DNA from: Haloferula rosea
GTDB lineage: Bacteria > Verrucomicrobiota > Verrucomicrobiia > Verrucomicrobiales > Akkermansiaceae
Assembly (NCBI RefSeq): GCF_016595525.1
Contig: NZ_JAENII010000002.1
Location: 310,001 to 374,000 of the forward strand
Length of the DNA stretch: 64,000 bases
Direction of reading: 5' to 3'
Positions 19,065 through 26,967 of this stretch are shown in pieces. How positions within the stretch are numbered: position 1 is the stretch's first letter; each line of letters opens with the position of its first letter. The notes beneath the pieces were generated by a model that saw only the letters and a list, made by a program, of their open reading frames with translations, had not been told where the DNA came from and made no database searches. The position numbers and the translations under genes are program-made.

Positions 19065-19664
19065 ATGAAGGAAGAGGAAGATCAAAAAGTGATGGAAACC
19101 ACCGCACCCAGTCTTTCGCCAGCAGGTCATGCCTGGCGGGAGTGGCTCGATGAAAACGGGCCACGCCTTCTGCTATTCGCCCGGCAGCAGACGCGATCCC
19201 AGGAAGACGCTCAGGACATCCTGCAGGATGCCCTCGTCAAGCTTGTGAAGAAGCTGGAGGACGGGAGCTTCTCAGGTGGGCAGGAGGCGTGGATGCCTTA
19301 TCTTTACACCGCGCTGCGACGTCTGGCGATCGACGTGGGCCGACGGGATGACCGCCGCCGCCGCCGCGAGGATCTCGTCAGCGGCGACAGCGTGTTCCAG
19401 CGGGGCGAGGTCGAGCATCCATGGTTCGAGAGTGACTCGTCCGATGATGAAGTCCGATCCCAGATCGAAGCCGGCCTGAAAGAGCTGCCACCAAAATTTG
19501 CCGAAGTGATCGTCATGAAGATCTGGGGCGAGCAGACCTTTGCCCAAATCGGCGAATCCCTTGAAATTTCCCCAAATACCGCTGCTTCGCGTTACCGCTA
19601 CGGACTAGAGGCACTGAAGAAGAAACTGGGTTCCGCCCGACGCAAGGGCGACCTTTCCATCTGA
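19065..19664 (+). CDS. RNA polymerase sigma factor, ECF type
   Basis: A sigma-70 family factor of the short extracytoplasmic-function class. Region 2 shows QEDAQDILQDALVKLVKKL and MPYLYTALRRLAIDVGRR. Region 4 shows LKELPPKFAEVIVMKIWGEQTFAQIGESLEISPNTAASRYRYGLEALKKKL, whose helix-turn-helix binds the -35 element. The longest frame starts inside uvrA (19017). I prefer ATG 19065; ATG 19092, preceded by a purine-rich GGAAGAGGAAG, is equally possible. The next gene follows 7 bases after the stop and looks like its membrane partner. Confidence 0.88.
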   Translation: MKEEEDQKVMETTAPSLSPAGHAWREWLDENGPRLLLFARQQTRSQEDAQDILQDALVKLVKKLEDGSFSGGQEAWMPYLYTALRRLAIDVGRRDDRRRRREDLVSGDSVFQRGEVEHPWFESDSSDDEVRSQIEAGLKELPPKFAEVIVMKIWGEQTFAQIGESLEISPNTAASRYRYGLEALKKKLGSARRKGDLSI

Positions 19665-19671
19665 CAATCGA

Positions 19672-20310
19672 ATGAACGAAGAACTGAAAATGCTTGAGGC
19701 AGAGCTGAAGGGCCTGGCGCCAGCTGTGCTTGATCCCTCCTTGCTCGATCGTTTCGAGATGGCGATCCAAGGGGAACTCGAGCATCTGGAGCCCGACTTG
19801 CGGGTGACCGAGCAGATGCTGGGGAAACAGGCTCCCGCGAAACTCCCCGATGGCCTCGCCGGCGAACTTGTGGAGACAGTTCGGCGGACTCCATTCCCGG
19901 TGGATGGCAAACTCCTGATGTTCCCGGGGGAATCGAGTGCCAAGCCTGCGACCAAATCGAGCCGGTCATGGATGGCTGCCGCCGCCTGCGTGGCACTTGC
20001 CGGTGCCTTGAGTGCGTTCTTCATCAGCCCGAAGGATGACGGGCCCACGATGGTCTCTCAGCCGAACAAGCCTTCGTCGACGGTGGTCAATCAAGCGGCG
20101 GATCGGGGTGCTTTTGTTCCTGCTTCGTTCAATTCCGGGGTGCGTGACACGAGTGATCTCGGCGTGGTCTGGCCGGAACGTTCCCGCCCGATGCGTGTTG
20201 TGAAGGTGGTCTATCGGGATCAGGTGAAGTTGCTCAACCAACAGGGCGAGGAAGTGGTTGTGGAGGTTCCAAGAGTGGAATTCCTCGTGGTGCCCGAGAA
20301 AATCGACTGA
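19672..20310 (+). CDS. Single-pass membrane protein, candidate anti-sigma factor
   Basis: A 212-residue protein: an acidic helical N-terminal half (about 1-98), one transmembrane helix (about 99-118, WMAAAACVALAGALSAFFI), and an outside C-terminal part ending in a beta-rich segment (VVKVVYRDQVKLLNQQGEEVVVEVPRV). Its position, 7 bases after an ECF sigma gene, and its topology fit a transmembrane anti-sigma factor. I see no HxxxCxxC zinc motif, so if it binds sigma it does so by another class of domain. The assignment is inference from context. Confidence 0.6.
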   Translation: MNEELKMLEAELKGLAPAVLDPSLLDRFEMAIQGELEHLEPDLRVTEQMLGKQAPAKLPDGLAGELVETVRRTPFPVDGKLLMFPGESSAKPATKSSRSWMAAAACVALAGALSAFFISPKDDGPTMVSQPNKPSSTVVNQAADRGAFVPASFNSGVRDTSDLGVVWPERSRPMRVVKVVYRDQVKLLNQQGEEVVVEVPRVEFLVVPEKID

Positions 20311-20398
20311 TTCTTTTTTTAGACGGACGCATGTTGCTACTACGCTCATCGTAGTGAAAACCGGAGGTGGGTTTCCGCCTCCCCCAACCAATCAAAAT

Positions 20399-21400
20399 AT
20401 GAAAATGATTCCGATTAGAATGGCAGTGATGGCGGCGACGGTCCTGCCCGTGCTGGCGATCGAGCCGCCGGTGGACTCGGCGCCGATTCCTCCGCAGGAG
20501 CCGGCGAAGCCGGTTCCCGCTCCGGCGGACCGGGTCGCTCCGGCGCCTGCACCGGTCGAGATGCCGGAGGCTGTAGCCGATCGTCCCTACATTGGGGTGA
20601 TCCTCGATCCGATTCCTGATCTGCTGACCGGGCATCTTCGCCTCGAACCGGGTGAGGGTGTGATGATTTCCGAACTGGTCGCGGGTGGGCCGGCCGAAGC
20701 CGCAGGTCTTGAGGTCAACGATCTCCTGATCGACGTGAACGGTGAGAAGGTCGGTTCGCGGGACGAGGTGCGTGGCATGGTGGAGAAGCACGAGATCGGC
20801 GAAGAGGTCGAGCTCGGCATCATCCATGATGGTGAGCGGAAAAAGGTCACGGTGAAGCTGGGGGCCGCCCCACAGGCCATGCCCGGCTTCCAGGCTCCGG
20901 CACCCGGTGTCGCCGGGGGGGAGCAGCTCGATGGGTTCCTCGAAGGAATTCCCGAAAAGCATGCGGATGCGATCCGCAAGGCGCTCGAGCAGAACATGAA
21001 GCAGTTTGATGGTCTCGAGATGGATCCAGCTCAGCCGGATGGCGGCATGCGCCAGATGATGCAGCGGATGCAGCGCCAGATGGGTGGCATGCAGTTGAAA
21101 CTCGATGGCTTCGATGCGGAAAGCACCATTCGTCTGCTCGACGATGAGGGCAGCATCGAGATGAAGCAGTCGAATGGAAACAAGGAAGCCCGGGTCTTCG
21201 GCAAGGATGGCAAACTCCTGTGGGAGGGGCCCTACGACACTGAAGCCGACAAGGCGGCGGTGCCTGATGACATCCGGGAGCGGATCGAGCGCTTGAATTT
21301 CGACATCGGGGGAGAAGGAATGAAACTGCGGATCGATCCGGGCCGTTTCCGTCCGCTCGACGAGATCGAGCCCGAGGATGAGCCCGCGGAGAAGGACTGA
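20399..21400 (+). CDS. Secreted PDZ-domain protein
   Basis: The frame opens earlier, but the ATG at 20399 yields a signal peptide (MKMIPIRMAVMAATVLPVLA) and a 333-residue product. After a Pro/Ala-rich stretch comes a PDZ domain (about 65-160: YIGVILDPIPD, PAEAAGLEVNDLLIDVNGEKV), then a Met/Gln-rich region (MRQMMQRMQRQMGGMQ, about 220-240) and a C-terminal acidic part. No protease domain is present. Same strand as the sigma/anti-sigma pair 88 bases upstream, so it may belong to that stress-response unit as a periplasmic sensor or adaptor. This is inference. Confidence 0.75.
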   Translation: MKMIPIRMAVMAATVLPVLAIEPPVDSAPIPPQEPAKPVPAPADRVAPAPAPVEMPEAVADRPYIGVILDPIPDLLTGHLRLEPGEGVMISELVAGGPAEAAGLEVNDLLIDVNGEKVGSRDEVRGMVEKHEIGEEVELGIIHDGERKKVTVKLGAAPQAMPGFQAPAPGVAGGEQLDGFLEGIPEKHADAIRKALEQNMKQFDGLEMDPAQPDGGMRQMMQRMQRQMGGMQLKLDGFDAESTIRLLDDEGSIEMKQSNGNKEARVFGKDGKLLWEGPYDTEADKAAVPDDIRERIERLNFDIGGEGMKLRIDPGRFRPLDEIEPEDEPAEKD

Positions 21401-21422
21401 TTTCCCTGCGGACCGAATTTCC

Positions 21423-21459
21423 AGCCTGCTGTCGCCGACCCGGTGGCAGCGGGCTTTTT
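21423..21459 (+). terminator. Rho-independent terminator after the PDZ gene
   Basis: A 14-bp stem allowing three G-T pairs (21423-21436 with 21442-21455), a GACCC loop and five T (21455-21459). It ends the sigma/anti-sigma/PDZ unit and precedes cimA by about 76 bases. Confidence 0.88.
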
Positions 21460-21535
21460 CGTGTCTCGAATGGATGTCCAGATCGCGGGTTGCCCGCCAC
21501 CGGAAATCCTCCTAGCCTGCGCGCCCCGGCACGAA

Positions 21536-23113
21536 ATGAAATCAGTTTCACTCTACGACACGACGCTCCGAGACGGCACTCAAGGCGAGGGCTTCCAGCT
21601 CTCGATGCTCGACAAGTTGCGAATCGCCCAGCGGCTGGATGCCTTTGGCGTGGACTACATCGAAGGCGGTTGGCCGGGATCCAACCCGAAGGACATCGAG
21701 TTCTTCCAAGAGGCTGCCAAGCTGGATTTGAAACATGCCCGGCTGGCGGCATTCGGGTCGACCCGGCGAGCGAATGTGGCGGTGGAGGACGATGGTCAGG
21801 TGAAGCTTCTGCTGGAGGCGAACACGCCGGTGGTTACGATTTTCGGCAAGAGTTGGGAGTTGCAGGTGACGGAGGTCCTTCGCACCACTGTGGAGGAAAA
21901 TCAGGCGATGATTCGTGATACCTGTCGGCATCTGAAGGAGCATGGTCGTGAGGTCGTTTACGATGCGGAGCACTTTTTCGATGGTTTCAAAGATTCTCCG
22001 GAGCATGCGCTGGCGACCCTGCAGGCGGCGGCCGATGGCGGTGCGGACTGCGTGGTCCTGTGCGATACCAACGGTGGAACTCTGCCGAGCGAGGTCATGC
22101 AGATCTGCATGCAGGTGAAGGAGCGCATTCCGGACACCCCCTTCGGGATCCACACGCACAACGACTGTGAGCTGGGCGTCGCGAATGCGATCGCGGCGGT
22201 CAAGGCCGGTGGTGCCCAGATCCAGGGAACGATCAATGGCTACGGGGAGCGGACAGGCAATTGCAACCTGACCTCCGTCATCCCGATCCTCCAGCTCAAG
22301 ATGGGGATCGAGGTCGTGCCCAATCTCGAGGGCCTCCAATCGCTGTCCCACTTTGTCGACGATATTTCCAACAACCCGCACTTCGCCCGTGCACCCTTTG
22401 TGGGAAGGACGGCTTTCGCCCACAAGGGGGGCATGCATGTGAATGCGGTGCAGAAGCTGGCCAGGAGCTACGAGCACATCGAGCCCGGCAAGGTGGGCAA
22501 CAGCCAGCAGATTCTGGTTTCCGAACTGAGTGGTCAGTCGAACATTCTGATCAAGGCGGAACAGCTCGGAGTGCCGCTCGAGAAGGGTTCGGACGAGGCG
22601 AAGGCCATCCTGGCGCGGGTGAAGGAACTCGAGAACGAAGGGTATTCCTTTGAGGCGGCAGGGGGTTCCCTGGAGCTTCTGATTCTCCGCCAGCTGGAGC
22701 GCTACGAGAAACCCTTCGAGTTGAAGGAATTCCACACGTCTTATCGATTGTATCGCGACGGCCATCAGCCGGTGTGCGAGGCGACCGTGAAGATCTTCGT
22801 CGGCGACGAAGCGGAATACATCGTCGATGAAGGGCATGGGGTGGTGAACGCGCTCGACCGTGCCCTGCGCAAGGCACTGATTCGCTTTTACCCGGAGATC
22901 GAGGAGGTTTCGCTTCTCGACTACAAGGTGAGGATTGTGGACGGCCACGATGCGACCGCGGCCAAAACGCGGGTGCTGGTGGTGTCCGGCGATGGGGAAA
23001 GCTCGTGGGGGACGGTCGGAGTGTCCGAGAACGTGATCGAGGCCTCCTGGATCGCGATTGTGGATGGGATCGACCTTTTCCTGCAGCGGAAACGCCGTGC
23101 TGGACAAGCGTGA
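21536..23113 (+). CDS. cimA: (R)-citramalate synthase
   Basis: Condenses pyruvate and acetyl-CoA to citramalate, giving a threonine-independent route to 2-oxobutyrate and isoleucine. The true start is the ATG at 21536 (MKSVSLYDTTLRDGTQGEGF), giving 525 residues; the longer frame only adds sequence overlapping the terminator. Catalytic and metal sites of the HMG-CoA-lyase-like barrel are visible: DTTLRDGTQ at the N-terminus and FGIHTHNDCELGVANA. The C-terminal LeuA-type regulatory domain (about 385-520) is present. The family (CimA/LeuA-related, about 520-540 aa) distinguishes it from isopropylmalate synthase by length and the GEGFQLS segment. Confidence 0.92.
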   Translation: MKSVSLYDTTLRDGTQGEGFQLSMLDKLRIAQRLDAFGVDYIEGGWPGSNPKDIEFFQEAAKLDLKHARLAAFGSTRRANVAVEDDGQVKLLLEANTPVVTIFGKSWELQVTEVLRTTVEENQAMIRDTCRHLKEHGREVVYDAEHFFDGFKDSPEHALATLQAAADGGADCVVLCDTNGGTLPSEVMQICMQVKERIPDTPFGIHTHNDCELGVANAIAAVKAGGAQIQGTINGYGERTGNCNLTSVIPILQLKMGIEVVPNLEGLQSLSHFVDDISNNPHFARAPFVGRTAFAHKGGMHVNAVQKLARSYEHIEPGKVGNSQQILVSELSGQSNILIKAEQLGVPLEKGSDEAKAILARVKELENEGYSFEAAGGSLELLILRQLERYEKPFELKEFHTSYRLYRDGHQPVCEATVKIFVGDEAEYIVDEGHGVVNALDRALRKALIRFYPEIEEVSLLDYKVRIVDGHDATAAKTRVLVVSGDGESSWGTVGVSENVIEASWIAIVDGIDLFLQRKRRAGQA

Positions 23114-23116
23114 TAC

Positions 23117-23128
23117 ATCCGCGCGGAT
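23117..23128. promoter_or_regulatory. 12-bp perfect palindrome upstream of the DUF1080 gene
   Basis: ATCCGCGCGGAT lies just after the cimA stop and 20 bases before the DUF1080 start. It may be an operator. Evidence is symmetry and position only. Confidence 0.25.
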
Positions 23129-23147
23129 ACGCCCGTAACGGGGAAGT

Positions 23148-23726
23148 ATGAGAGCGTTGGTTTGCGGTCTGGCCTTGGTTGCCGGTTCCTGTTTTGCCTC
23201 CCCCGAGCCTCTGTTCGACGGGGAGTCGCTGGACGGCTGGCGGGTGCGTGGTGCCCCCTACTGGAGAGTGGTCGGCGATACGCTTATCGGGCAGAGTGAT
23301 GCCGGCAAGAAGAACTCCGTGCTCTGGACGAAAGAGAGCTTCGGAGACTTCGAGCTCAGCTTTGAATTCCGCTATGCGGGCGACATCGATTCCGGTGTCT
23401 TTCTGCGCCAGGAGAATGATCAGATCCAGATCGGGATCAGCCGCTCGCTGAAGCGGGACATGACGGCGTCACCCTACATCGGCTCCAAGCGGGGCTACCC
23501 CAAGGAGGCCAAGCAGGCCAAGGACGTGCTGAAGCCGGGTGACTGGAATCGGATGACGATCCGGGCCGTCGGAAATGTGTATGTGGTCCACTTGAATGGA
23601 ATCAAGGTCATGGACTACAGCTCCGAAACGGCAAAGGAAGAGGGGCCCATCGGTCTGCAGGTCCACCCGGGGGTGGTGATGAAGATCGAGTTCCGTGACG
23701 TTCAGATCGACCGTTTGGACGACTGA
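23148..23726 (+). CDS. Secreted DUF1080 (3-keto-disaccharide hydrolase family) protein
   Basis: A 192-residue protein with a signal peptide (about 1-18, ending SCFAS) and one concanavalin-like beta-sandwich of the DUF1080 family. Typical words are EPLFDGESLDGWRV, FGDFELSFEFRY, DSGVFLRQ, LKPGDWNRMTIRAVGN, VVHLNGIKVMDY and GPIGLQVHPGVVMKIEFRDVQI. Some members hydrolyse 3-keto-glycosides. The family is strongly expanded in Verrucomicrobiota and Planctomycetota. Which sugar it acts on is not visible. It converges on the cyclophilin gene. Confidence 0.87.
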   Translation: MRALVCGLALVAGSCFASPEPLFDGESLDGWRVRGAPYWRVVGDTLIGQSDAGKKNSVLWTKESFGDFELSFEFRYAGDIDSGVFLRQENDQIQIGISRSLKRDMTASPYIGSKRGYPKEAKQAKDVLKPGDWNRMTIRAVGNVYVVHLNGIKVMDYSSETAKEEGPIGLQVHPGVVMKIEFRDVQIDRLDD

Positions 23727-23743
23727 CGCCCCCCCAAGGAAGA

Positions 23744-23785
23744 CGCCCGCTCCCCACAGTGCGCAAGGCACTCCGAGGGCGGGCG
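23744..23785. terminator. Possible hairpin terminator between convergent genes
   Basis: CGCCCGCTC (23744-23752) can pair with the GC-rich segment at 23777-23785, with one G-T pair, around a loop holding a small GTGC/GCAC hairpin. It lies between the DUF1080 and cyclophilin stops. There is no T-run on either strand, so its action as an intrinsic terminator is doubtful. Confidence 0.35.
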
Positions 23786-23805
23786 GATGGTGAACGGGTG
23801 AAGGA

Positions 23806-24447
23806 TTACTTCTTCGAGTCGAGGATCTTGTTCCACTTGTCGAGGTTGTCCTTCTGAGCCGCGAAGAGCGCATCCGTGGAGTCGAGGATCTCGATCTTGG
23901 TGATCTTGTCGCCCTTGCCATCGTGCTTGCAGCCGGGCTCACCGGTGTTGTTCTTGCCGATGATCTTGTTGACGACGTCCTGGCCCTTGGTGACTTCACC
24001 GAACACGGCATGACGACCGTCGAGGAATGGCGTGGGCACCATGGTGATGAAGAACTGGGAGCCGTTGGTTCCAGGTCCTGCATTCGCCATGGAGAACAGG
24101 CCGGGTTTGGTGTGCTTCAACTCGGGGTGGATCTCATCGGCGAACTTGTAGCCCGGGCCTCCGCGTCCGCTTTCGGTCGGATCGCCCCCTTGGATCATGA
24201 ATTTGTCGATCACCCGGTGGAAGGCAATCCCATCGTAGTATCCGCGCTTGGCGAGGTTGAGGAAGCTGGCGGTTGTCATGGGGGCCTTTGAGGCGAACAT
24301 GGTTGCCTCGATGGTGCCTTTGGTGGTCACCATCTTGATTTTGATGTCCTTGACTTCAGCGGGCTTCTTCTCGTCTTCCTTCTTGGCCTCTTCGGCAAAA
24401 AGGAGAGGAGCGAACAGGGCGAGTGCAATGGCAATGCGTCTTTTCAT
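23806..24447 (-). CDS. Secreted peptidyl-prolyl cis-trans isomerase (cyclophilin)
   Basis: A cyclophilin with an N-terminal signal peptide (about 1-18, LFAPLLFAEE) and a charged spacer, so it should act as a foldase outside the cytoplasm. Active-site segments are present: FHRVIDKFMIQGGDPTESG (catalytic Arg, Phe, Gln), NAGPGTNGSQFFIT and LDGRHAVFGEV. The C-terminal extension (KHDGKGDKITKIEILDS to the end, about 30 residues past the fold) is lysine-rich. It begins 34 bases downstream of the batD-like gene on the same strand, so it may be the last gene of the Bat operon. Confidence 0.92.
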   Translation of the reverse strand: MKRRIAIALALFAPLLFAEEAKKEDEKKPAEVKDIKIKMVTTKGTIEATMFASKAPMTTASFLNLAKRGYYDGIAFHRVIDKFMIQGGDPTESGRGGPGYKFADEIHPELKHTKPGLFSMANAGPGTNGSQFFITMVPTPFLDGRHAVFGEVTKGQDVVNKIIGKNNTGEPGCKHDGKGDKITKIEILDSTDALFAAQKDNLDKWNKILDSKK

Positions 24448-24481
24448 GGATTGTTTCTGTTGGTGTTCGGGTTAGAGAAAT

Positions 24482-26965
24482 TCAAGCGCTTTTCGATTCG
24501 TCACTGCTCGTGGAAGAGGGGGGAGTCGGTGGCTCAGGCTGTGCTTCGGGGATGAGCATCTTTACCTGATCCGCCGCAATCCAGCCACGGGTCTCATTGG
24601 TGAAGGCAATGTAGACCCAGTCACCGGTTTCCTTCAATACGCGACAAAGTGAGCCTGCCGGTGCCTCAAGAACGAGTGGGGCATTGCGGGCCGCGTCGGT
24701 GCGGATGCTCGCTCGATCCGCCGTCACGACGGCCTGCTCTTCAAGAGCGGCGAAGCGTGCATCGTCCGGATAGAAGTGATGGCCGACGACACCTGCCCCG
24801 ATGAGAATGGGAGCGGCAACCAAACCGCTGATGGCGGCGATGCGCATCCGCGCCATCGGACGGGTGGCGGGGAAGACGAGGAGCGAGAGGACGATGATCC
24901 ATCCGCCCGCCCAGATCGCGCTCTTCCAGCCGGCAAGGGGGATCTTGGCGAGGGTGTACTGGTAATCCGGACGTTTGATGGTGATGGAGCCGAATTTCCG
25001 CTCGAGGAAGCGCAGGTTCTGACGGGCCTCCGGGTGGGATGAATCCCGCGTGAGCGCCCTGCGCCAATACAGTGCGGCTTCGCCGGGCGAGCCCAACCGG
25101 TAGGCGGCGTTGCCGATGTTGTAGAGGGTATCGGGAGAAAGGCGTTCATAGGGGCCACTTTCCAGCCACAGGCGGGCAGCCAGCTTGAAGCTGTTCGAGT
25201 CGTAAGCCTCTTGGGCGGTCATTTCCGGAGCGGTAACCTCCGGAGCGGGTTCCGCTGCTACCTCGTCATCGGCACGGAGGTCGGCGGTCGTGCCTGCAAT
25301 GACCACGATGAGAGGGAGCATGAGGCGGCGCAGACCGCGCACGATGCGCTGCCGCTCGGAGCGGGGGACGGGGGCGGAGTCCGCATCACCGGTAAAGCAG
25401 GTCTGATCTCGCTTCGTCAGGACATCCTTGACCAACTCGTCGTTGCTGTTGCCCAGCCATTCCTCGACGAAGTGGCCGGCCGTCCGGTAGAAGCCGAGTT
25501 CCTCGGCGGGAGCCTTTTCCAGTTCCTTGATGGCTTTGCGGCGTGCGACTCGTTCGGGATCCGGCTTCAGCTTGGGGAACAGGTGGAGCTGGGCGATGCG
25601 GAACAGGAGGATCAGTGCGAGAATGGCGGGAATGATCTGCCAGTAGCGACTGACATTCTCCATTCGTGTTTCAGGAAGAAGTGGCATTCCGGCCCGGGTG
25701 AGACCGAGGATGTCCGTCATTTCCTCGATCGGCATGGGCAGGGCCATCGGGACGCTGGGCGCCATGGAGGGGGCCGCGGTGGAAGGTAGCACCTTCAGCG
25801 GGATTGCAGGGCTCAGTATGGTCCGGTAGGTCTCGGTTTCAGGATTGAAGAAGACGAGCCGGAATGGGGGGATCTGGTTCTGGGGAATCAGGGGCCGCAT
25901 GAACTGCCTGAAGGCAGCGAAACCGGTGATGTCCCGGCGGTCATCGCGTTGGACGCTGCTGGCAGGATAGAGTTTCCAACCTTCCGTATCGATGGGTTTG
26001 GGGGCGTTGAGCGTATCGAGGTTCCCTGCGCCGCTGACCACCAGATTGACGTTCACCGGATCGCCTTCGCGGACTTCGCTGTCGCTTGTGGTGACCGACA
26101 ACTCGAAGTCGCCGACGGCATCCTCGAAGCCTTCCGGGGCTCCAGCAGGCAGCGGCTGCGAAGCGAGATTGAGTTCGGGGATGACGACGTTGAGTGGTTC
26201 GTAGAAGGCTGCGTTGAAATTCTGCACGGATGTCTGAACGGTGATCAGACGGAGTTTTGCCGGGCCCAGGGTGACCATCCCCGAGCGTGTGGGGGACAAG
26301 GTGCTCGGGTAGCTCACCGCGTAGTAGCTGCGCCCTAGTAGATTTGCCCGTCCGAGGGAGGGGCGGGGCTCGAAGCGCCACGCGGCGACTCCGTCACGCT
26401 GGAATTCCGGGATTCCCCAATCCTCGACCCGTTGGTCGGTGGGGATGTAGAGTTTGAGTTCGGTGGGGATGACTTCCTTGACGAAGGGGGTGTCGTCGAT
26501 GGTGTGGAACCCGGCGGCATAGCGCACGGAACGTCCCCCGGCCTGGGCGGTGGACCATTGGAGTTCGGTTTCCTTGAAGACCCGGACCTTGACTTCGGGG
26601 CCGAGGATCTCGCCCGCATCGTCGATCAATCGAGCCGCGGGAATGGTGTAATTCCCCGGGGTGTAACTCGTGACCATGAAGCGGAAGACATACTCGCGCC
26701 GTCGACCGAACGCGATGCGTGGCTCGGCACCAAGACCAACCGACCGGATCTCGAGTCCATCGACCGGAGTGAGCTTCAACTGGGCGCGCGGATTCAGGCC
26801 ATCGCTGATCACGTACTCAAGCGTCGCCTGTTCGCCCTCGACGAGGAACTGGGATGACATCCGGGCGGACAATGGTGAGGCCTCAAGCGCGGCGCTGAGG
26901 CAGGCCAGTAGCGGGATCAGAAGGCGCATCCAGCGGCGCCATGAAAGTGGGTGATGGGTATTCAT
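24482..26965 (-). CDS. BatD-BatE fusion protein (aerotolerance operon)
   Basis: 827 residues. Residues 1-30 are a signal peptide and about 35-395 the BatD beta-sandwich region, with a transmembrane helix at about 441-458 and a cytoplasmic charged part to about 540. A second hydrophobic, signal-like segment follows (541-560, LRRLMLPLIVVIAGTTADLRAD), then a BatE-like part: TPR (about 585-660, TLYNIGNAAYRLG), two helices (about 683-700 and 706-728) and an SH3-like domain (about 742-806, VLKETGDWVYIAF, TRGWIAADQV). The segment at 541-560 looks like the old BatE signal peptide kept at the joint. Bat proteins form an envelope complex linked to stress and oxygen tolerance. It follows the BatB-like gene after 2 bases. 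Confidence 0.85.
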   Translation of the reverse strand: MNTHHPLSWRRWMRLLIPLLACLSAALEASPLSARMSSQFLVEGEQATLEYVISDGLNPRAQLKLTPVDGLEIRSVGLGAEPRIAFGRRREYVFRFMVTSYTPGNYTIPAARLIDDAGEILGPEVKVRVFKETELQWSTAQAGGRSVRYAAGFHTIDDTPFVKEVIPTELKLYIPTDQRVEDWGIPEFQRDGVAAWRFEPRPSLGRANLLGRSYYAVSYPSTLSPTRSGMVTLGPAKLRLITVQTSVQNFNAAFYEPLNVVIPELNLASQPLPAGAPEGFEDAVGDFELSVTTSDSEVREGDPVNVNLVVSGAGNLDTLNAPKPIDTEGWKLYPASSVQRDDRRDITGFAAFRQFMRPLIPQNQIPPFRLVFFNPETETYRTILSPAIPLKVLPSTAAPSMAPSVPMALPMPIEEMTDILGLTRAGMPLLPETRMENVSRYWQIIPAILALILLFRIAQLHLFPKLKPDPERVARRKAIKELEKAPAEELGFYRTAGHFVEEWLGNSNDELVKDVLTKRDQTCFTGDADSAPVPRSERQRIVRGLRRLMLPLIVVIAGTTADLRADDEVAAEPAPEVTAPEMTAQEAYDSNSFKLAARLWLESGPYERLSPDTLYNIGNAAYRLGSPGEAALYWRRALTRDSSHPEARQNLRFLERKFGSITIKRPDYQYTLAKIPLAGWKSAIWAGGWIIVLSLLVFPATRPMARMRIAAISGLVAAPILIGAGVVGHHFYPDDARFAALEEQAVVTADRASIRTDAARNAPLVLEAPAGSLCRVLKETGDWVYIAFTNETRGWIAADQVKMLIPEAQPEPPTPPSSTSSDESKSA

Positions 26966-26967
26966 GT

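Noticed and set aside
21548-23107. 519-residue open frame antisense to cimA
   Set aside because: Exactly mirrors cimA, with no signal, motif or start context of its own.
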